In this document: positions 1 to 8,964 of the stretch, one piece after another
How positions within the stretch are numbered: the stretch's first letter is position 1
Layout of the letters: each line of letters begins with the position of its first letter
Assembly (NCBI RefSeq): GCF_000297395.2
Contig: NZ_HF570108.1
Location: 2,529,503-2,593,502 of the forward strand
From: Micromonospora lupini str. Lupac 08
GTDB lineage: Bacteria > Actinomycetota > Actinomycetes > Mycobacteriales > Micromonosporaceae
DNA: 64,000 nt
Direction: 5' to 3'
Made by a program: the position numbers and the translations under genes
Notes under the pieces: model-generated
Seen by the model: the letters and a program-made list of their open reading frames with translations, nothing else
Database searches by the model: none
Told to the model about the DNA's origin: nothing

Positions 1-3000
1 TGGGCGTCGAGGCGTACGTGGCGCCGGAGTCGCGCTATCACAAGGCGCGGGTCAAGTGGGGGCGGCCGGAGCAGAAGAGCGACGACGTCTCCGGTAACGG
101 CGCGATCACCCACAAGACCATGTGGGCGAAGAACGCGCAGGGCCTGAAGAACCTGTTCACCCTCAACTCGCGCGCGTCCATGGAGGGGCACTACGTCAAG
201 TGGCCCCGGATGGACATGGAGCTGATCGCCGAGCACGCCGAGGGGATCATGGCGACCACCGGTTGCCCGTCGGGCGCGGTGCAGACCCGGCTGCGGCTGG
301 GCCAGTTCGACGAGGCGCTCAAGGTCGCCGCGAGCTACCAGGACATCTTCGGCAAGGACAACTACTTCCTGGAGATCATGGATCACGGCCTCTCCATCGA
401 GAGCCGGGTCCGTGAGGGGCTCACCGAGATCGCCCGCAAGCTGGACATTCCGCCGGTGGTCACCAACGACTCCCACTACACGCACGAGGCGCAGGCCACC
501 GCGCACGACGTGCTGCTGTGCGTGCAGACCGGCAGCAACATCGACGACCCGAACCGGTTCCGCTTCGAGGGCGGCGGCTACTTCGTCAAGAGCGCCGACC
601 AGATGCGCGCCGTCGACTCGTCGGAGCTGTGGCAGCAGGGTTGCCGCAACACCCTGCTGGTGGCCGAGAAGGTCGACCCGAAGGGCATGTTCGAGTTCCA
701 CAACCTGATGCCGCGCTTCCCGGTGCCCGACGGGGAGACCGAGGAGTCCTGGTTCCGCAAGGAGACCTTCGCCGGGCTGGCCCGCCGCTACCCGAACGGC
801 ATCCCGGAGGGGCACGTCGTCCAGGCCGAGTACGAGCTGGGCGTCATCAACCAGATGGGCTTCCCGTCGTACTTCCTCGTGGTCGCCGACTTCATCCAGT
901 GGGCGAAGAACCAGGGCATCGCGGTGGGTCCGGGCCGTGGTTCGGCCGCCGGCTCGCTCGTCGCGTACGCGTTGGGCATCACCGACCTGGACCCGATCCT
1001 GCACGGTCTGATCTTCGAGCGGTTCCTCAACCCCGAGCGTGTCTCGATGCCTGATGTCGACATCGACTTCGACGAGCGTCGGCGCGGTGAGGTGATCAAG
1101 TACGTCACCGACAAGTGGGGTGAGGACAAGGTCGCCCAGATCGCTACCTTCGGCACGATCAAGGCGAAGGCCGCGATCAAGGACTCGGCCCGGGTGCTGG
1201 GCTTCCCGTACGCGGTGGGCGACCGGATCACCAAGGCGATGCCGCCGGCCGTGATGGGCAAGGACATCCCGCTCACCGGGATCTTCGACCCGAAGCACCC
1301 CCGCTATGCCGAGGCCGGCGAGATCCGTGGCCTGTACGACTCCGATCCGGACGTCCGCAAGGTGATCGACACGGCCAAGGGCATCGAGGGGCTGATCCGG
1401 CAGACAGGTGTGCACGCCGCGGGCGTCATCATGTCCGCCGAGCCGATCATCGAGCACATCCCGTTGATGCGCCGTGACGCCGACGGGGCGATCATCACGC
1501 AGTTCGACTACCCGACCTGCGAGTCGCTCGGGCTGCTGAAGATGGACTTCCTCGGCCTGCGCAACCTGACGATCATCGACGACGCGGTCAAGAACATCGA
1601 GCTGAACCACGGCCTCAAGCTCGACCTGCTGGGCCTGCCGCTTGACGACAAGGCCGCGTACGAGCTGCTGGCCCGCGGTGACACCCTGGGCGTGTTCCAG
1701 CTCGACGGCGGGCCGATGCGGTCGCTGCTGCGGTTGATGAAGCCGGACAACTTCGAGGACATCTCCGCCGTCCTGGCCCTGTACCGGCCGGGCCCGATGG
1801 GCGTCGACTCGCACACCAACTACGCGCTGCGCAAGAACGGCCTCCAGGAGATCACGCCGATCCACCCGGAGCTGGAGGAGCCGCTGCGGGAGATCCTGGC
1901 GCCCACCCACGGCCTGATCGTCTACCAGGAGCAGGTGCAGCGCGCCGCGCAGATCCTCGCCGGCTACACGCTGGGTCAGGCGGACCTGCTGCGCCGGGCG
2001 ATGGGTAAGAAGAAGAAGGAGATCCTCGACAAGGAGTTCATCCCGTTCCGGGACGGCTGCCGCGAGCGCGGCTACTCCGACGAGGCGATCCAGGCCGTGT
2101 GGGACGTCCTGGTGCCGTTCGCCGGGTACGCCTTCAACAAGGCGCACTCTGCCGCGTACGGCCTGGTCTCCTACTGGACCGCGTACCTGAAGGCGCACTA
2201 CCCGGCCGAGTACATGGCCGGGCTGCTCACGTCCGTCGGTGACGACAAGGACAAGATGGCGCTGTACCTGTCCGAGTGTCGCCGGATGCGCATCCAGGTG
2301 CTGCCGCCGGACGTCAACACGTCGGCGGGGCCGTTCACCCCGGTCGGCAAGGACATCCGCTTCGGCCTGGCGGCCGTGCGCAACGTCGGCGCGAACGTGG
2401 TCGCCTCGATCATGCGGTGCCGGCAGGAGAAGGGCGACTACGCCGACTTCTACGACTTCCTGTCCAAGGTGGACGCGGTGGTCTGCAACAAGAAGACGAT
2501 CGAATCGCTGATCAAGGCCGGTGCGTTCGACTCGTTGAAGCACCCCCGCAAGGGCCTGCTCGCGGTGCACGCCGACGCCATCGACGCGTACGCCGATGTC
2601 AAGCGCAAGGAGGCCGTCGGCCAGTACGACCTCTTCGGCGCCGGCTTCGGCGACGCCGACACGGGCAGTACGACGGTGATGCCGGTCATCAGCGAGAGTG
2701 AGTGGGACAAGCGCGACAAGCTGGCCTTCGAGCGCGAGATGCTCGGCCTGTACGTCTCCGACCACCCGCTGTTCGGCCTGGAGCACATCCTCGGCGCGGC
2801 GGCCGACACCACGATCGCCTCCCTGGCCGAGGAGGGCGCGGTTCCCGACGGGGCGGTCGTCACCCTCGCCGGCATCCTCTCCGGCGTGCAGCGGCGGGTC
2901 ACCAAGCAGGGCCGGGCTTGGGCCTCGGCCACCCTGGAGGACCTGGCCGGTGGGGTGGAGACGCTGTTCTTCCCCAACACCTACGAGGTGATCGGCCAGT

Positions 3001-3338
3001 ACATCGCCGAGGACGCCATCGTGGTGGTCAAGGGCCGGGTGGACCGCCGCGACGACACCCCACGGATCATGGCGATGGACATGTCCATGCCGGACGTCAG
3101 CACCAGCGCCACCAACAAGCCGGTGACCCTGACCATCCCGGTGCACAGGTGCACGCCGCCGCTCGTGGAACGGCTCAAGGAGACCCTGGTGCTGCACCCC
3201 GGCGACACCGAGGTGCACGTCAAGCTGCTCAACGGCGGGCGTACCACCACCCTGCGGCTGGGGCCGTTCCGGGTGGCGGCGACGACCGCGCTGATGGGTG
3301 ACCTCAAGAGCGTCCTCGGCCCGGCCAACGTGAGCTGA
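1..3338 (+). CDS. dnaE: DNA polymerase III alpha subunit (5'-truncated by window)
   Basis: Replicative C-family polymerase, the catalytic subunit of the chromosomal replisome. The frame is open from base 3, so the true start lies before the window; 1,112 codons are visible and by family length (about 1,180) roughly 70-90 N-terminal residues are missing. The rest of the PHP domain comes first. The palm follows, with the catalytic aspartates in PDVDIDF at fragment residue 350. Further motifs are [16 protein letters not shown] and [10 protein letters not shown], and an OB-fold begins near fragment residue 950 ([11 protein letters not shown]). It reads as the essential DnaE1, not the error-prone DnaE2, from its intact PHP-like region and full C-terminus. 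A GC-rich hairpin follows the stop and separates it from the convergent ABC-F gene. Confidence 0.97.
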   Translation, partial: GVEAYVAPESRYHKARVKWGRPEQKSDDVSGNGAITHKTMWAKNAQGLKNLFTLNSRASMEGHYVKWPRMDMELIAEHAEGIMATTGCPSGAVQTRLRLGQFDEALKVAASYQDIFGKDNYFLEIMDHGLSIESRVREGLTEIARKLDIPPVVTNDSHYTHEAQATAHDVLLCVQTGSNIDDPNRFRFEGGGYFVKSADQMRAVDSSELWQQGCRNTLLVAEKVDPKGMFEFHNLMPRFPVPDGETEESWFRKETFAGLARRYPNGIPEGHVVQAEYELGVINQMGFPSYFLVVADFIQWAKNQGIAVGPGRGSAAGSLVAYALGITDLDPILHGLIFERFLNPERVSMPDVDIDFDERRRGEVIKYVTDKWGEDKVAQIATFGTIKAKAAIKDSARVLGFPYAVGDRITKAMPPAVMGKDIPLTGIFDPKHPRYAEAGEIRGLYDSDPDVRKVIDTAKGIEGLIRQTGVHAAGVIMSAEPIIEHIPLMRRDADGAIITQFDYPTCESLGLLKMDFLGLRNLTIIDDAVKNIELNHGLKLDLLGLPLDDKAAYELLARGDTLGVFQLDGGPMRSLLRLMKPDNFEDISAVLALYRPGPMGVDSHTNYALRKNGLQEITPIHPELEEPLREILAPTHGLIVYQEQVQRAAQILAGYTLGQADLLRRAMGKKKKEILDKEFIPFRDGCRERGYSDEAIQAVWDVLVPFAGYAFNKAHSAAYGLVSYWTAYLKAHYPAEYMAGLLTSVGDDKDKMALYLSECRRMRIQVLPPDVNTSAGPFTPVGKDIRFGLAAVRNVGANVVASIMRCRQEKGDYADFYDFLSKVDAVVCNKKTIESLIKAGAFDSLKHPRKGLLAVHADAIDAYADVKRKEAVGQYDLFGAGFGDADTGSTTVMPVISESEWDKRDKLAFEREMLGLYVSDHPLFGLEHILGAAADTTIASLAEEGAVPDGAVVTLAGILSGVQRRVTKQGRAWASATLEDLAGGVETLFFPNTYEVIGQYIAEDAIVVVKGRVDRRDDTPRIMAMDMSMPDVSTSATNKPVTLTIPVHRCTPPLVERLKETLVLHPGDTEVHVKLLNGGRTTTLRLGPFRVAATTALMGDLKSVLGPANVS

Positions 3339-3345
3339 CCGGTCC

Positions 3346-3377
3346 GCGGCCCGGCCGGCGTGCGTCGGCCGGGCCGC
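3346..3377. terminator. Bidirectional terminator between dnaE and the ABC-F gene
   Basis: A perfect 12-bp stem (GCGGCCCGGCCG at 3346-3357, its complement at 3366-3377) with an 8-base loop lies between two convergent stop codons. There is no T run, as is common in actinomycetes. Confidence 0.75.
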
Positions 3378-3386
3378 GACGCCGGC

Positions 3387-5024
3387 TCAGCCCCGGTCGG
3401 GGGCCGTGATCTCGCGGAGCTGGCCGTCGGCCAGCCGCAACCAGCGCTGCACGCCGATCTCGGCGAGGAACCGCTCGTCGTGGCTGACCACGACAAACGC
3501 CCCCTGGTACGCGGACAGCGCGCTCTCCAGTTGGGCGACGCTCACCAGGTCCAGGTTGTTCGTCGGCTCGTCGAGCAGCAGCAGTTGCGGCGCCGGTTCG
3601 GCGCAGAGCACACAGGCGAGGGTGGCGCGCAGCCGCTCGCCGCCGGAGAGCACCCCGACGGGCAGGTTCACCCGCGAGCCCCGGAACAGGAACCGGGCCA
3701 GCAGGTTCATCCGCCTGGCGTCCGGCAGGCTCGGCGCGTACGCGGCGAAGTTCTCCGCGACCGTGCGGTCGAGGTCCAGCAGGTCCAGCCGCTGCGACAG
3801 GTACGCGATCCGCCCGTCGGCCCGTCTGATCTCGCCACCGGCCGGTGCGAGATCGCCGTCGACGAGACGCAGCAGGGTCGACTTGCCGACGCCGTTCGCC
3901 CCGGTGAGGGCGATCCGCTCCGGCCCCCGGATCACCAGGTCGGCGCCGTCGCCGCCGAACAGTTCCCGATCGTCGAAGCGGGCCCGCATCCCCTGGCCGG
4001 AGAACACCGTGCGCCCAGCGGGGACTGTCGTGTCCGGCAGGTCGACGGTGATCGTGTCCTCGTCGCGTACCGCCCGGCCGGCCTCGTCGAGACGGGCCTT
4101 GGCCTCGCCGAGCCGGGCCGAGTGTGTCCCCTGCGCCTTGCCCGCCGACTCCTGCGCGCTGCGCTTCAGCCCGCCGGCGACGATCCGGGCCAGGCCGGCG
4201 TTCTTCAGGTTCTTGGAGGCGTTGCTGGCCCTCCGGTCGGCCCGCTCCCGGGCCTGCTGCATCTCCCGCTTCTCCCGCTTGACCTCCTGCTCGGCGTTGC
4301 GCAGGTTGCTCTCGGCCACCTCCCGCGCCGCCTGCACCGCCTCGGTGTACGCGGTGAAGTTGCCCCCGTACCAGTTGATCTCGCCTCGTTCCAGCTCGGC
4401 GATGCGGTCCATCCGGTCCAGCAGCTCCCGGTCGTGGCTGACCAGCAGCAGGCACCCGGACCAGTCGGACAGCACGTCGTAGAGCTTGTGCCGAGCCTCC
4501 ACGTCCAGGTTGTTCGTCGGCTCGTCGAGCAGCAGCACGTCCGGCCGGCGCAGCAGTTGCGCCGCCAGGCCGAGGGAGATCACCTGGCCGCCGCTGAGGG
4601 TGTGCAACCGCCGGTCGAGGGCCAGGTCACCCAGGCCGAGGCGGTCCAGTTCGGCGCGGGTGCGCTCCTCGATGTCCCAGTCGTCGCCGATCGTGGCGAA
4701 GTGTTCCTCGCCGGCGTCGCCGGCCTCGATGGCGTGCAGCGCCGCGATCCGCTCGGCGACGCCGAGGACCTGGGCCACGGCCAGGTCGCCGACCAGCGGC
4801 AGCGTCTGCGGGAGGTAGCCGAGCAGGCCGTCGACGGTGACGCTGCCGCCGGTGGGCGTCAGCTCCCCGGCGATCAGCCGCAGCAGGGTGCTCTTGCCGG
4901 CGCCGTTGGGCGCGACCAGACCGGTGCGACCGCCCGGGACGGTGAAGGACAGCTCGGAGAAGACCGGGGTGTCGTCCGGCCAGGAGAAGGACAGGTTCGA
5001 GCAGACGATGAACGCATCAGACAT
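3387..5024 (-). CDS. ABC-F family ATPase, tandem ATP-binding cassettes
   Basis: Soluble 545-residue protein with two ABC ATPase domains and no membrane segment, the ABC-F plan. These proteins bind the ribosome E site and either protect it from antibiotics or regulate translation. Cassette 1 has Walker A APNGAGKST near residue 39, signature LSGGQ and Walker B LLLDEPTNNLD; cassette 2 has Walker A GANGVGKST, LSGGE and LLLDEPTNNLD. The linker between them (about residues 235-325) is charged and helical, as expected for the P-site tRNA interaction motif. The ATG at 5024 has GAGG 9 bases upstream. The control region holds a short leader ORF and alternative stems, which favours an inducible resistance-type role over a housekeeping EttA. 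No antibiotic substrate can be named from sequence. Confidence 0.9.
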   Translation of the reverse strand: MSDAFIVCSNLSFSWPDDTPVFSELSFTVPGGRTGLVAPNGAGKSTLLRLIAGELTPTGGSVTVDGLLGYLPQTLPLVGDLAVAQVLGVAERIAALHAIEAGDAGEEHFATIGDDWDIEERTRAELDRLGLGDLALDRRLHTLSGGQVISLGLAAQLLRRPDVLLLDEPTNNLDVEARHKLYDVLSDWSGCLLLVSHDRELLDRMDRIAELERGEINWYGGNFTAYTEAVQAAREVAESNLRNAEQEVKREKREMQQARERADRRASNASKNLKNAGLARIVAGGLKRSAQESAGKAQGTHSARLGEAKARLDEAGRAVRDEDTITVDLPDTTVPAGRTVFSGQGMRARFDDRELFGGDGADLVIRGPERIALTGANGVGKSTLLRLVDGDLAPAGGEIRRADGRIAYLSQRLDLLDLDRTVAENFAAYAPSLPDARRMNLLARFLFRGSRVNLPVGVLSGGERLRATLACVLCAEPAPQLLLLDEPTNNLDLVSVAQLESALSAYQGAFVVVSHDERFLAEIGVQRWLRLADGQLREITAPDRG

Positions 5025-5235
5025 GCGAGTGACCTCAAAGGGTGGGGTGGGCGCGCACGAGCCGCCCGACGACTAACGGGGACCGGTGGAACGACGACAT
5101 GGCCACGGCGGCTGCGCCTACGCGCGCCGAGCCGTTGGCCGAACATGTCCGGTCTCACCCGGAGATGTCGTCGTCACCCGCCATGTCTGGTCTCCCTGGT
5201 CGTACCGCTAACCCAACTCCGCAGAGTCTAACAAC
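5025..5235 (-). promoter_or_regulatory. Leader region with alternative stem-loops upstream of the ABC-F gene
   Basis: Reading the minus strand: a possible -10 box TAGACT at 5230-5225, a strong Shine-Dalgarno AGGGAGA, then a 9-codon ORF at 5184-5155. Codons 4-7 of that ORF (GACGACGACAT, 5175-5165) can pair over 11 bp with ATGTCGTCGTT at 5100-5090. The same downstream strand can instead pair with GACATG just after the leader stop, extended by GGCC/GGCC and a GC-rich stem. These two structures exclude each other. The arrangement is that of ribosome-mediated attenuation, known upstream of many ribosome-protection and rRNA methylase genes. Function here is inferred, not shown. Confidence 0.5.
5155..5184 (-). 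CDS. Putative leader peptide MAGDDDISG
   Basis: A 9-residue ORF starting ATG at 5184 and ending TGA at 5157-5155, preceded by AGGGAGA six bases from the start, a better ribosome site than the ABC-F gene itself has. Its Asp-rich codons form one arm of an 11-bp stem with sequence just downstream, so translation or stalling on it would change the fold of the mRNA before the ABC-F start. A chance ORF is possible. Confidence 0.4.
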   Translation of the reverse strand: MAGDDDISG

Positions 5236-5239
5236 GGAT

Positions 5240-5259
5240 CTTCCGTCCGCCACCGGAAG
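5240..5259. repeat. Inverted repeat between the ABC-F leader and the higBA promoter
   Basis: CTTCCG at 5240-5245 and CGGAAG at 5254-5259 with an 8-base spacer, inside the divergent control region. It could be an operator or a weak terminator; nothing decides between them. Confidence 0.3.
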
Positions 5260-5277
5260 AAGCGCACCCGCCCCGTG

Positions 5278-5301
5278 TATAGCCCGGGCTATAGTTGCCC
5301 C
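5278..5301 (+). promoter_or_regulatory. higBA promoter and autoregulatory operator
   Basis: TATAGCCCGGGCTATA (5278-5293) is a perfect 16-bp palindrome. Its right end forms the -10 box TATAGT at 5290-5295, which places the transcript start on the ATG at 5302, so the toxin mRNA appears leaderless. A palindrome over the -10 of a toxin-antitoxin operon is the usual binding site of the HTH antitoxin. Confidence 0.65.
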
Positions 5302-5694
5302 ATGTCTCATGAGCCGCCACGTCGCTGGGCGATCAGGACGACAACGGATGTCCGCGACTGGTTGCGATCCCTGCGTCAGGCCGACCCCGCTACGTACCGC
5401 TCGGTCAACGTGGCGATCGACATGCTCGCGGAGACCGGTCCGGGCCTGGGGCGTCCGCTGGTTGACACCCTCAGGAGTTCGACCATCAGCAATCTCAAGG
5501 AACTGCGACCGAGATCTGGAAGGGACGTCGCCGTTCGCGTGCTGTTCGTCTTCGATCCATGGTCCCAGGCCGTGCTGCTGGTGGCCGGCAACAAGGCGGG
5601 AGATTGGAATCGATGGTACGAGAAAGCGATCCCGGTCGCTGAGATCGCGTACGAGGGTTGGCTGGCCTTCGAGAGGAAACGGAGGGAGGGCTGA
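5302..5694 (+). CDS. higB: HigB/RelE-family toxin (phage Gp49-like)
   Basis: A 130-residue protein of the HigB-like Gp49 group, ribosome-dependent mRNA interferases of type II toxin-antitoxin systems. The family core is visible as ETGPGLGRPLVDTL, LKELRPRSG, VRVLFVFDPW and VLLVAGNKAGDWNRWYEKAI. The ATG at 5302 is preferred to an in-frame GTG at 5275 because that GTG lies upstream of the -10 box. It is the first gene of an operon: its TGA overlaps the antitoxin ATG by one base (TGATG). The toxin-first order is typical of HigBA. The chromosomal target and any effect on growth are unknown. Confidence 0.88.
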   Translation: MSHEPPRRWAIRTTTDVRDWLRSLRQADPATYRSVNVAIDMLAETGPGLGRPLVDTLRSSTISNLKELRPRSGRDVAVRVLFVFDPWSQAVLLVAGNKAGDWNRWYEKAIPVAEIAYEGWLAFERKRREG

Positions 5695-6008
5695 TGAGCG
5701 ACTTCCATGACTGGGACGACGTTCGGGCGGAGCTGCACGATGGAGACGATGAAGCGCTCGATGCGGAGCGAGCCCGCACCGAGGCGTGGATCAGCGCATT
5801 CCATCTTGCTGAAGAGCGGAAGCGGCTGGGTCTGACCCAGCGGCAGGTGGCCGAGCTGATGGGCGTCACGCCCGGTCGAGTCAGCCAGATCGAGAACGGC
5901 GACCTGGAGGCCAACGAGGTCGCGACGCTGAGCCGATACGCACGGGCGCTCGGGGCCCGCATGCGGATCATCTTCGACTACGGCGACGACCTCCGCCAGA
6001 TCGCTTGA
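5694..6008 (+). CDS. higA: HigA-type XRE antitoxin
   Basis: A 104-residue DNA-binding antitoxin that should neutralise the toxin encoded just upstream and repress the operon through the 5278-5293 palindrome. The HTH is at about residues 42-75 (KRLGLTQRQVAELMGVTPGRVSQIENGD), followed by a short C-terminal strand (MRIIFDYGDDL) of the kind seen in HigA partners of Gp49-like toxins. The start at 5694 overlaps the toxin stop and has GGAGGGAGG just upstream, pointing to coupled translation. A longer frame from 5658 would overlap the toxin further and is not preferred. Confidence 0.88.
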   Translation: MSDFHDWDDVRAELHDGDDEALDAERARTEAWISAFHLAEERKRLGLTQRQVAELMGVTPGRVSQIENGDLEANEVATLSRYARALGARMRIIFDYGDDLRQIA

Positions 6009-6030
6009 TCCGGGGCCCGGGACAATGACC

Positions 6031-6705
6031 TCAAGAAGGGGAGCCGTCCCGGATCGGGGCGCCGGCCATCTGGCCAGCGACAGACGTCCGTCGGCGAGTT
6101 CTGATGACGGCCTCGATCACGGCCAGGTTGATGATCCAGGCCAGGGTCTGGCCGACCGGAATCATCGCGGGCGCCTGTGCGCCGATCTCACCCGCGGTGA
6201 CCCTGCCGAACGGGATCTGCGCCAGCAGAAGCAGGGGTACGAGGATGCGAGCCGTGACAGCGAGGAAGGTCAGCGCGTAGCTGCGCATCATCCAGTTGCG
6301 GTGGGCGGCGAAGTTCCCCTGTCGGGCGGCCCGGTACCCGAGGCCGCCGGTGATCAGCCACAGAACGGCCGCGGTGGTGAGACTGATCTGGGTCAGGAGG
6401 CGACCGGACCACAACGCGACAGGGATCGCGGTGAGGGCGGACGGCAGGACTCCGACGGCGAGGTAGCAGCGGCCGATGGTCCGGTGGATCCGTCGGCGGG
6501 CGCGCACCTTCGGGATGAACTGGAGAGGGCCGAGGATCAGCGCGACAGTGGCGGTGAAGATGTGCGCGACGAGCACGCCGTAGCGCAGGGCGCCACCGAC
6601 GTCGATGCGGCTCTTGTGGATGTCCAGGGCCAGGTACGGGTACGCGAGCACCAGGCCGACGACGACGGCGATGGCGAGCAGCAGCCAGGGCGTTCGTTTC
6701 TGCAT
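6031..6705 (-). CDS. DUF2306-family integral membrane protein
   Basis: A 224-residue protein with about seven hydrophobic segments, starting with MQKRTPWLLLAIAVVVGLVLAYPYLALD. It matches the DUF2306 pattern: an early GPLQFIPKVRARRRIHRTIGRCY stretch and the family hallmark AHRNWMMRSYALTF. The function of DUF2306 is unknown. The ATG at 6705 has GAGG close upstream. The gene converges on the antitoxin with a 22-base gap and is transcribed in the same direction as the response regulator gene 99 bases away, but is probably its own unit. Confidence 0.8.
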   Translation of the reverse strand: MQKRTPWLLLAIAVVVGLVLAYPYLALDIHKSRIDVGGALRYGVLVAHIFTATVALILGPLQFIPKVRARRRIHRTIGRCYLAVGVLPSALTAIPVALWSGRLLTQISLTTAAVLWLITGGLGYRAARQGNFAAHRNWMMRSYALTFLAVTARILVPLLLLAQIPFGRVTAGEIGAQAPAMIPVGQTLAWIINLAVIEAVIRTRRRTSVAGQMAGAPIRDGSPS

Positions 6706-6804
6706 CGCCTCAGCGTGGCCGGCCCAGCCGTTTCCCGCGTCCGCCCTACGACGGCCGACGCGTACGTCACGGAGCGTACGGCCAGGGGGTTGGCCCTGCC
6801 GGCG

Positions 6805-7452
6805 TCAGCGCTCAGCGATGAGGCCGGCGCGGATGCCGAAGACGACGAGTTGGGCCCGGGTACGGGCGTTCAGTTTCACCATCGCCCGACTGGCGTGGGT
6901 CCGTACGGTTGCCGGACTCAGCGACAGTTCTCGGGCGATCTGCTCGTTGGTGTGACCGGTGGCCACCCAGGCAACGACCTGCCGCTCCCGGTCGGTGAGG
7001 GTGTCGATGCGGGTGACGCCGCCGCCTGGCTGGCTGAACAGCGACACCACCCGCCGGGTCACCGACGGCGACAGCAGCGCCTCGCCGGCCGCCGCCACCC
7101 GGACCGCTCGAACCAGGTCCGCCGGGTCGGTGTCCTTCAGCACGAAACCAGCCGCCCCGGCCTGCAGCGCCTCGAAGATGTACCTGTCGATCTCGAAGGT
7201 GGTCAGCACGATCACCCGGGTGCCCGCTAGGTCGGGCTCGGCCGCGATCGCCCGCAGCGTCGCCAGGCCGTCCAGGCCGGGCATCCGGACGTCGAGCAGC
7301 AGGACGTCCGGCCGCACCCGGCGTACCACCCGCAGCGCGTCGTGCCCGGAGGCTGCCTCACCCACCACGGCCAGGTCGTCCTCCCGGTCGATGAGCACCC
7401 GCAGGCCCCACCGCACCAGTTCCTCGTCGTCGGCCAGGGCCACCCGAATCAC
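6805..7452 (-). CDS. NarL/FixJ-family response regulator
   Basis: Transcription factor of 215 residues: receiver domain (about 1-120) with DDEE acidic pocket, phospho-acceptor in VLLLDVRMPG and Lys in FVLKD, then a LuxR-type HTH (TDRERQVVAWVATGHTNEQIARELSLSPATVRTHASRAMVKL). The GTG at 7452 is chosen because it overlaps the kinase stop in a GTGA and has GGGGAG six bases upstream; a GTG at 7476 is also open. It is the last gene of a four-gene operon and should be phosphorylated by the kinase encoded just upstream. The signal and regulon are unknown. Confidence 0.93.
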   Translation of the reverse strand: MIRVALADDEELVRWGLRVLIDREDDLAVVGEAASGHDALRVVRRVRPDVLLLDVRMPGLDGLATLRAIAAEPDLAGTRVIVLTTFEIDRYIFEALQAGAAGFVLKDTDPADLVRAVRVAAAGEALLSPSVTRRVVSLFSQPGGGVTRIDTLTDRERQVVAWVATGHTNEQIARELSLSPATVRTHASRAMVKLNARTRAQLVVFGIRAGLIAER

Positions 7453-8585
7453 CCGGCGCTCCCCACCGGTAGCCACGCCGTGACCTGGAAACCGCCGCCG
7501 GTCCGTGGGCCGGCGGTGAACCGACCGCCGACGGCCTCGACTCTGCGGCGCAGCCCCGACAACCCTCGTCCCCCCGTCGCGGCACCGTCGGCGGCGCCCC
7601 GCCCACGGTCACCCACCTGCACCAACACGTCATCGTCGGCCGGCATCACCTGAACATCCGCCGTGGTCGGTCCGGCATGCCGCAGCACGTTCGTCAACGA
7701 TTCCTGCACCACCCGGTACGCCACCGCGTCGACCTCATCGGCAAGTGCCACCTCGGTCATCGTCACCTCCACCGGCAGACCTGCCGCGCGGATCTCGTCG
7801 ACGAGGGCACCGACACCGGCCAACCCCGCCTCCCCGTCACGCGGATGGAACGCGTCGAGCATGCCGCGCAGGCCGGCCAACGACACGCCGCTGGTGGCCT
7901 TGATCGCCTCCAATGAGGCGCGCGCCTGGTCGGGGCGCTCGTCGAGCACCAGCAACGCGATCCCGGCGTGCATCGCGATCAGCGCGAAGCCGTGTCCGGC
8001 GACGTCGTGCACCTCGCCGGCCAGCCGTACCCGCTCGGCCGCGGCTGCCCGGGCCACGAGATCACGCCTGGCCCGCTCCCGGGCCACGGTCGTGAGGTGC
8101 ACAAGCGCGCCCAGCGACCACGGCAGCACCACCCAGCCGGTCCATCCCATGGCGAGCACGACCGGCTGGTGCAGGTGCGGCATCGAGCGCAGCAGCACAG
8201 TTGCCGAAGCGGTGAGCGCCGCGATCCCGCACGCAGCGGCTGACAGCCGCAGCGGCCGGCGTCTGGCCACCTCGAACATGGCGACCACCATGCACAACTG
8301 CACCGGCCCGTACGGATAGCCGGCCAGCAGGTAGGCACTGACGCTGACCATGGCTCCGGCAAGTGCCCAGACCGGCGCCCGGCGCAGTCCCACAGTCGCC
8401 AGTGCCGCCGCCGAGACCAGCGAGATCCCCCAGAGGTCCAGGGCCGCATCCGCGGTGCCCTGCCCACGGGCCGCACCGATCGTGCCGGCGACGAGCACCG
8501 CCGCCGCCACGACAGTCCACATCAGGTCCGTCAGCCAACGGAACCGCCGGGGCCCGGGTCGCCCGTCGTGTTCGTCACCTCCCAC
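7449..8585 (-). CDS. NarL-type sensor histidine kinase
   Basis: A 378-residue membrane kinase of the HisKA_3 / HATPase_c class that partners LuxR-type regulators. The N-terminal half carries about five or six membrane segments with no large extracellular domain, so sensing is probably within the membrane or through a partner. The dimerisation and phosphorylation motif GEVHDVAGHG is near residue 190. The ATPase domain has VVQESLTNVLRHAG and the G-box region GGRGLSGLRRRVEAVGG. The GTG start overlaps the preceding small membrane gene by 11 bases, and its stop overlaps the regulator start, so the four genes are translationally coupled. Confidence 0.92.
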   Translation of the reverse strand: MGGDEHDGRPGPRRFRWLTDLMWTVVAAAVLVAGTIGAARGQGTADAALDLWGISLVSAAALATVGLRRAPVWALAGAMVSVSAYLLAGYPYGPVQLCMVVAMFEVARRRPLRLSAAACGIAALTASATVLLRSMPHLHQPVVLAMGWTGWVVLPWSLGALVHLTTVARERARRDLVARAAAAERVRLAGEVHDVAGHGFALIAMHAGIALLVLDERPDQARASLEAIKATSGVSLAGLRGMLDAFHPRDGEAGLAGVGALVDEIRAAGLPVEVTMTEVALADEVDAVAYRVVQESLTNVLRHAGPTTADVQVMPADDDVLVQVGDRGRGAADGAATGGRGLSGLRRRVEAVGGRFTAGPRTGGGFQVTAWLPVGSAG

Positions 8586-8964
8586 GAGCCCGCCACGCCC
8601 CGAGCATCGCCATGATTCCCGTGACCGCGGCGAACGCCAGCCCGAGTGACATCACCACGTTGCCCGCGACGGTCCCCGCATTGTCCGACCGGAAATTCGG
8701 CGTCAGCTGGCCGGCCGCCCACCCGCCGAGGACGATCCACAGCGAGATCAACACCGAGAACACCGGTGCCCACCAGCGCCCGACGGTGAACACCACCAGG
8801 GCGCCGCACACCACGATGAAGACGATCCCCGGTGGGAACAGTGGGAACTTGCCGGGGTCGGCGATCCACTGGATGAGCAGTCCCAGGATGCCCACCACCA
8901 GCCCCCACAGCGACAACCTCGTGCTTCTCGATGCCGCCGCCACTCTCGCCACGATCGCGCTCAC
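8575..8964 (-). CDS. Small integral membrane protein of the kinase operon
   Basis: A 129-residue protein with four predicted membrane helices (beginning LSLWGLVVGILGLLIQWIADPG and VFIVVCGALVVFTVGRWW) and no recognised domain. It lies between another small membrane gene (ATGA overlap, 8961-8964) and the kinase gene (11-base overlap). This tight coupling suggests a role in sensing or in the response handled by the kinase-regulator pair. That is inference from gene order; I do not recognise the family. Confidence 0.75.
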   Translation of the reverse strand: MSAIVARVAAASRSTRLSLWGLVVGILGLLIQWIADPGKFPLFPPGIVFIVVCGALVVFTVGRWWAPVFSVLISLWIVLGGWAAGQLTPNFRSDNAGTVAGNVVMSLGLAFAAVTGIMAMLGAWRARGR

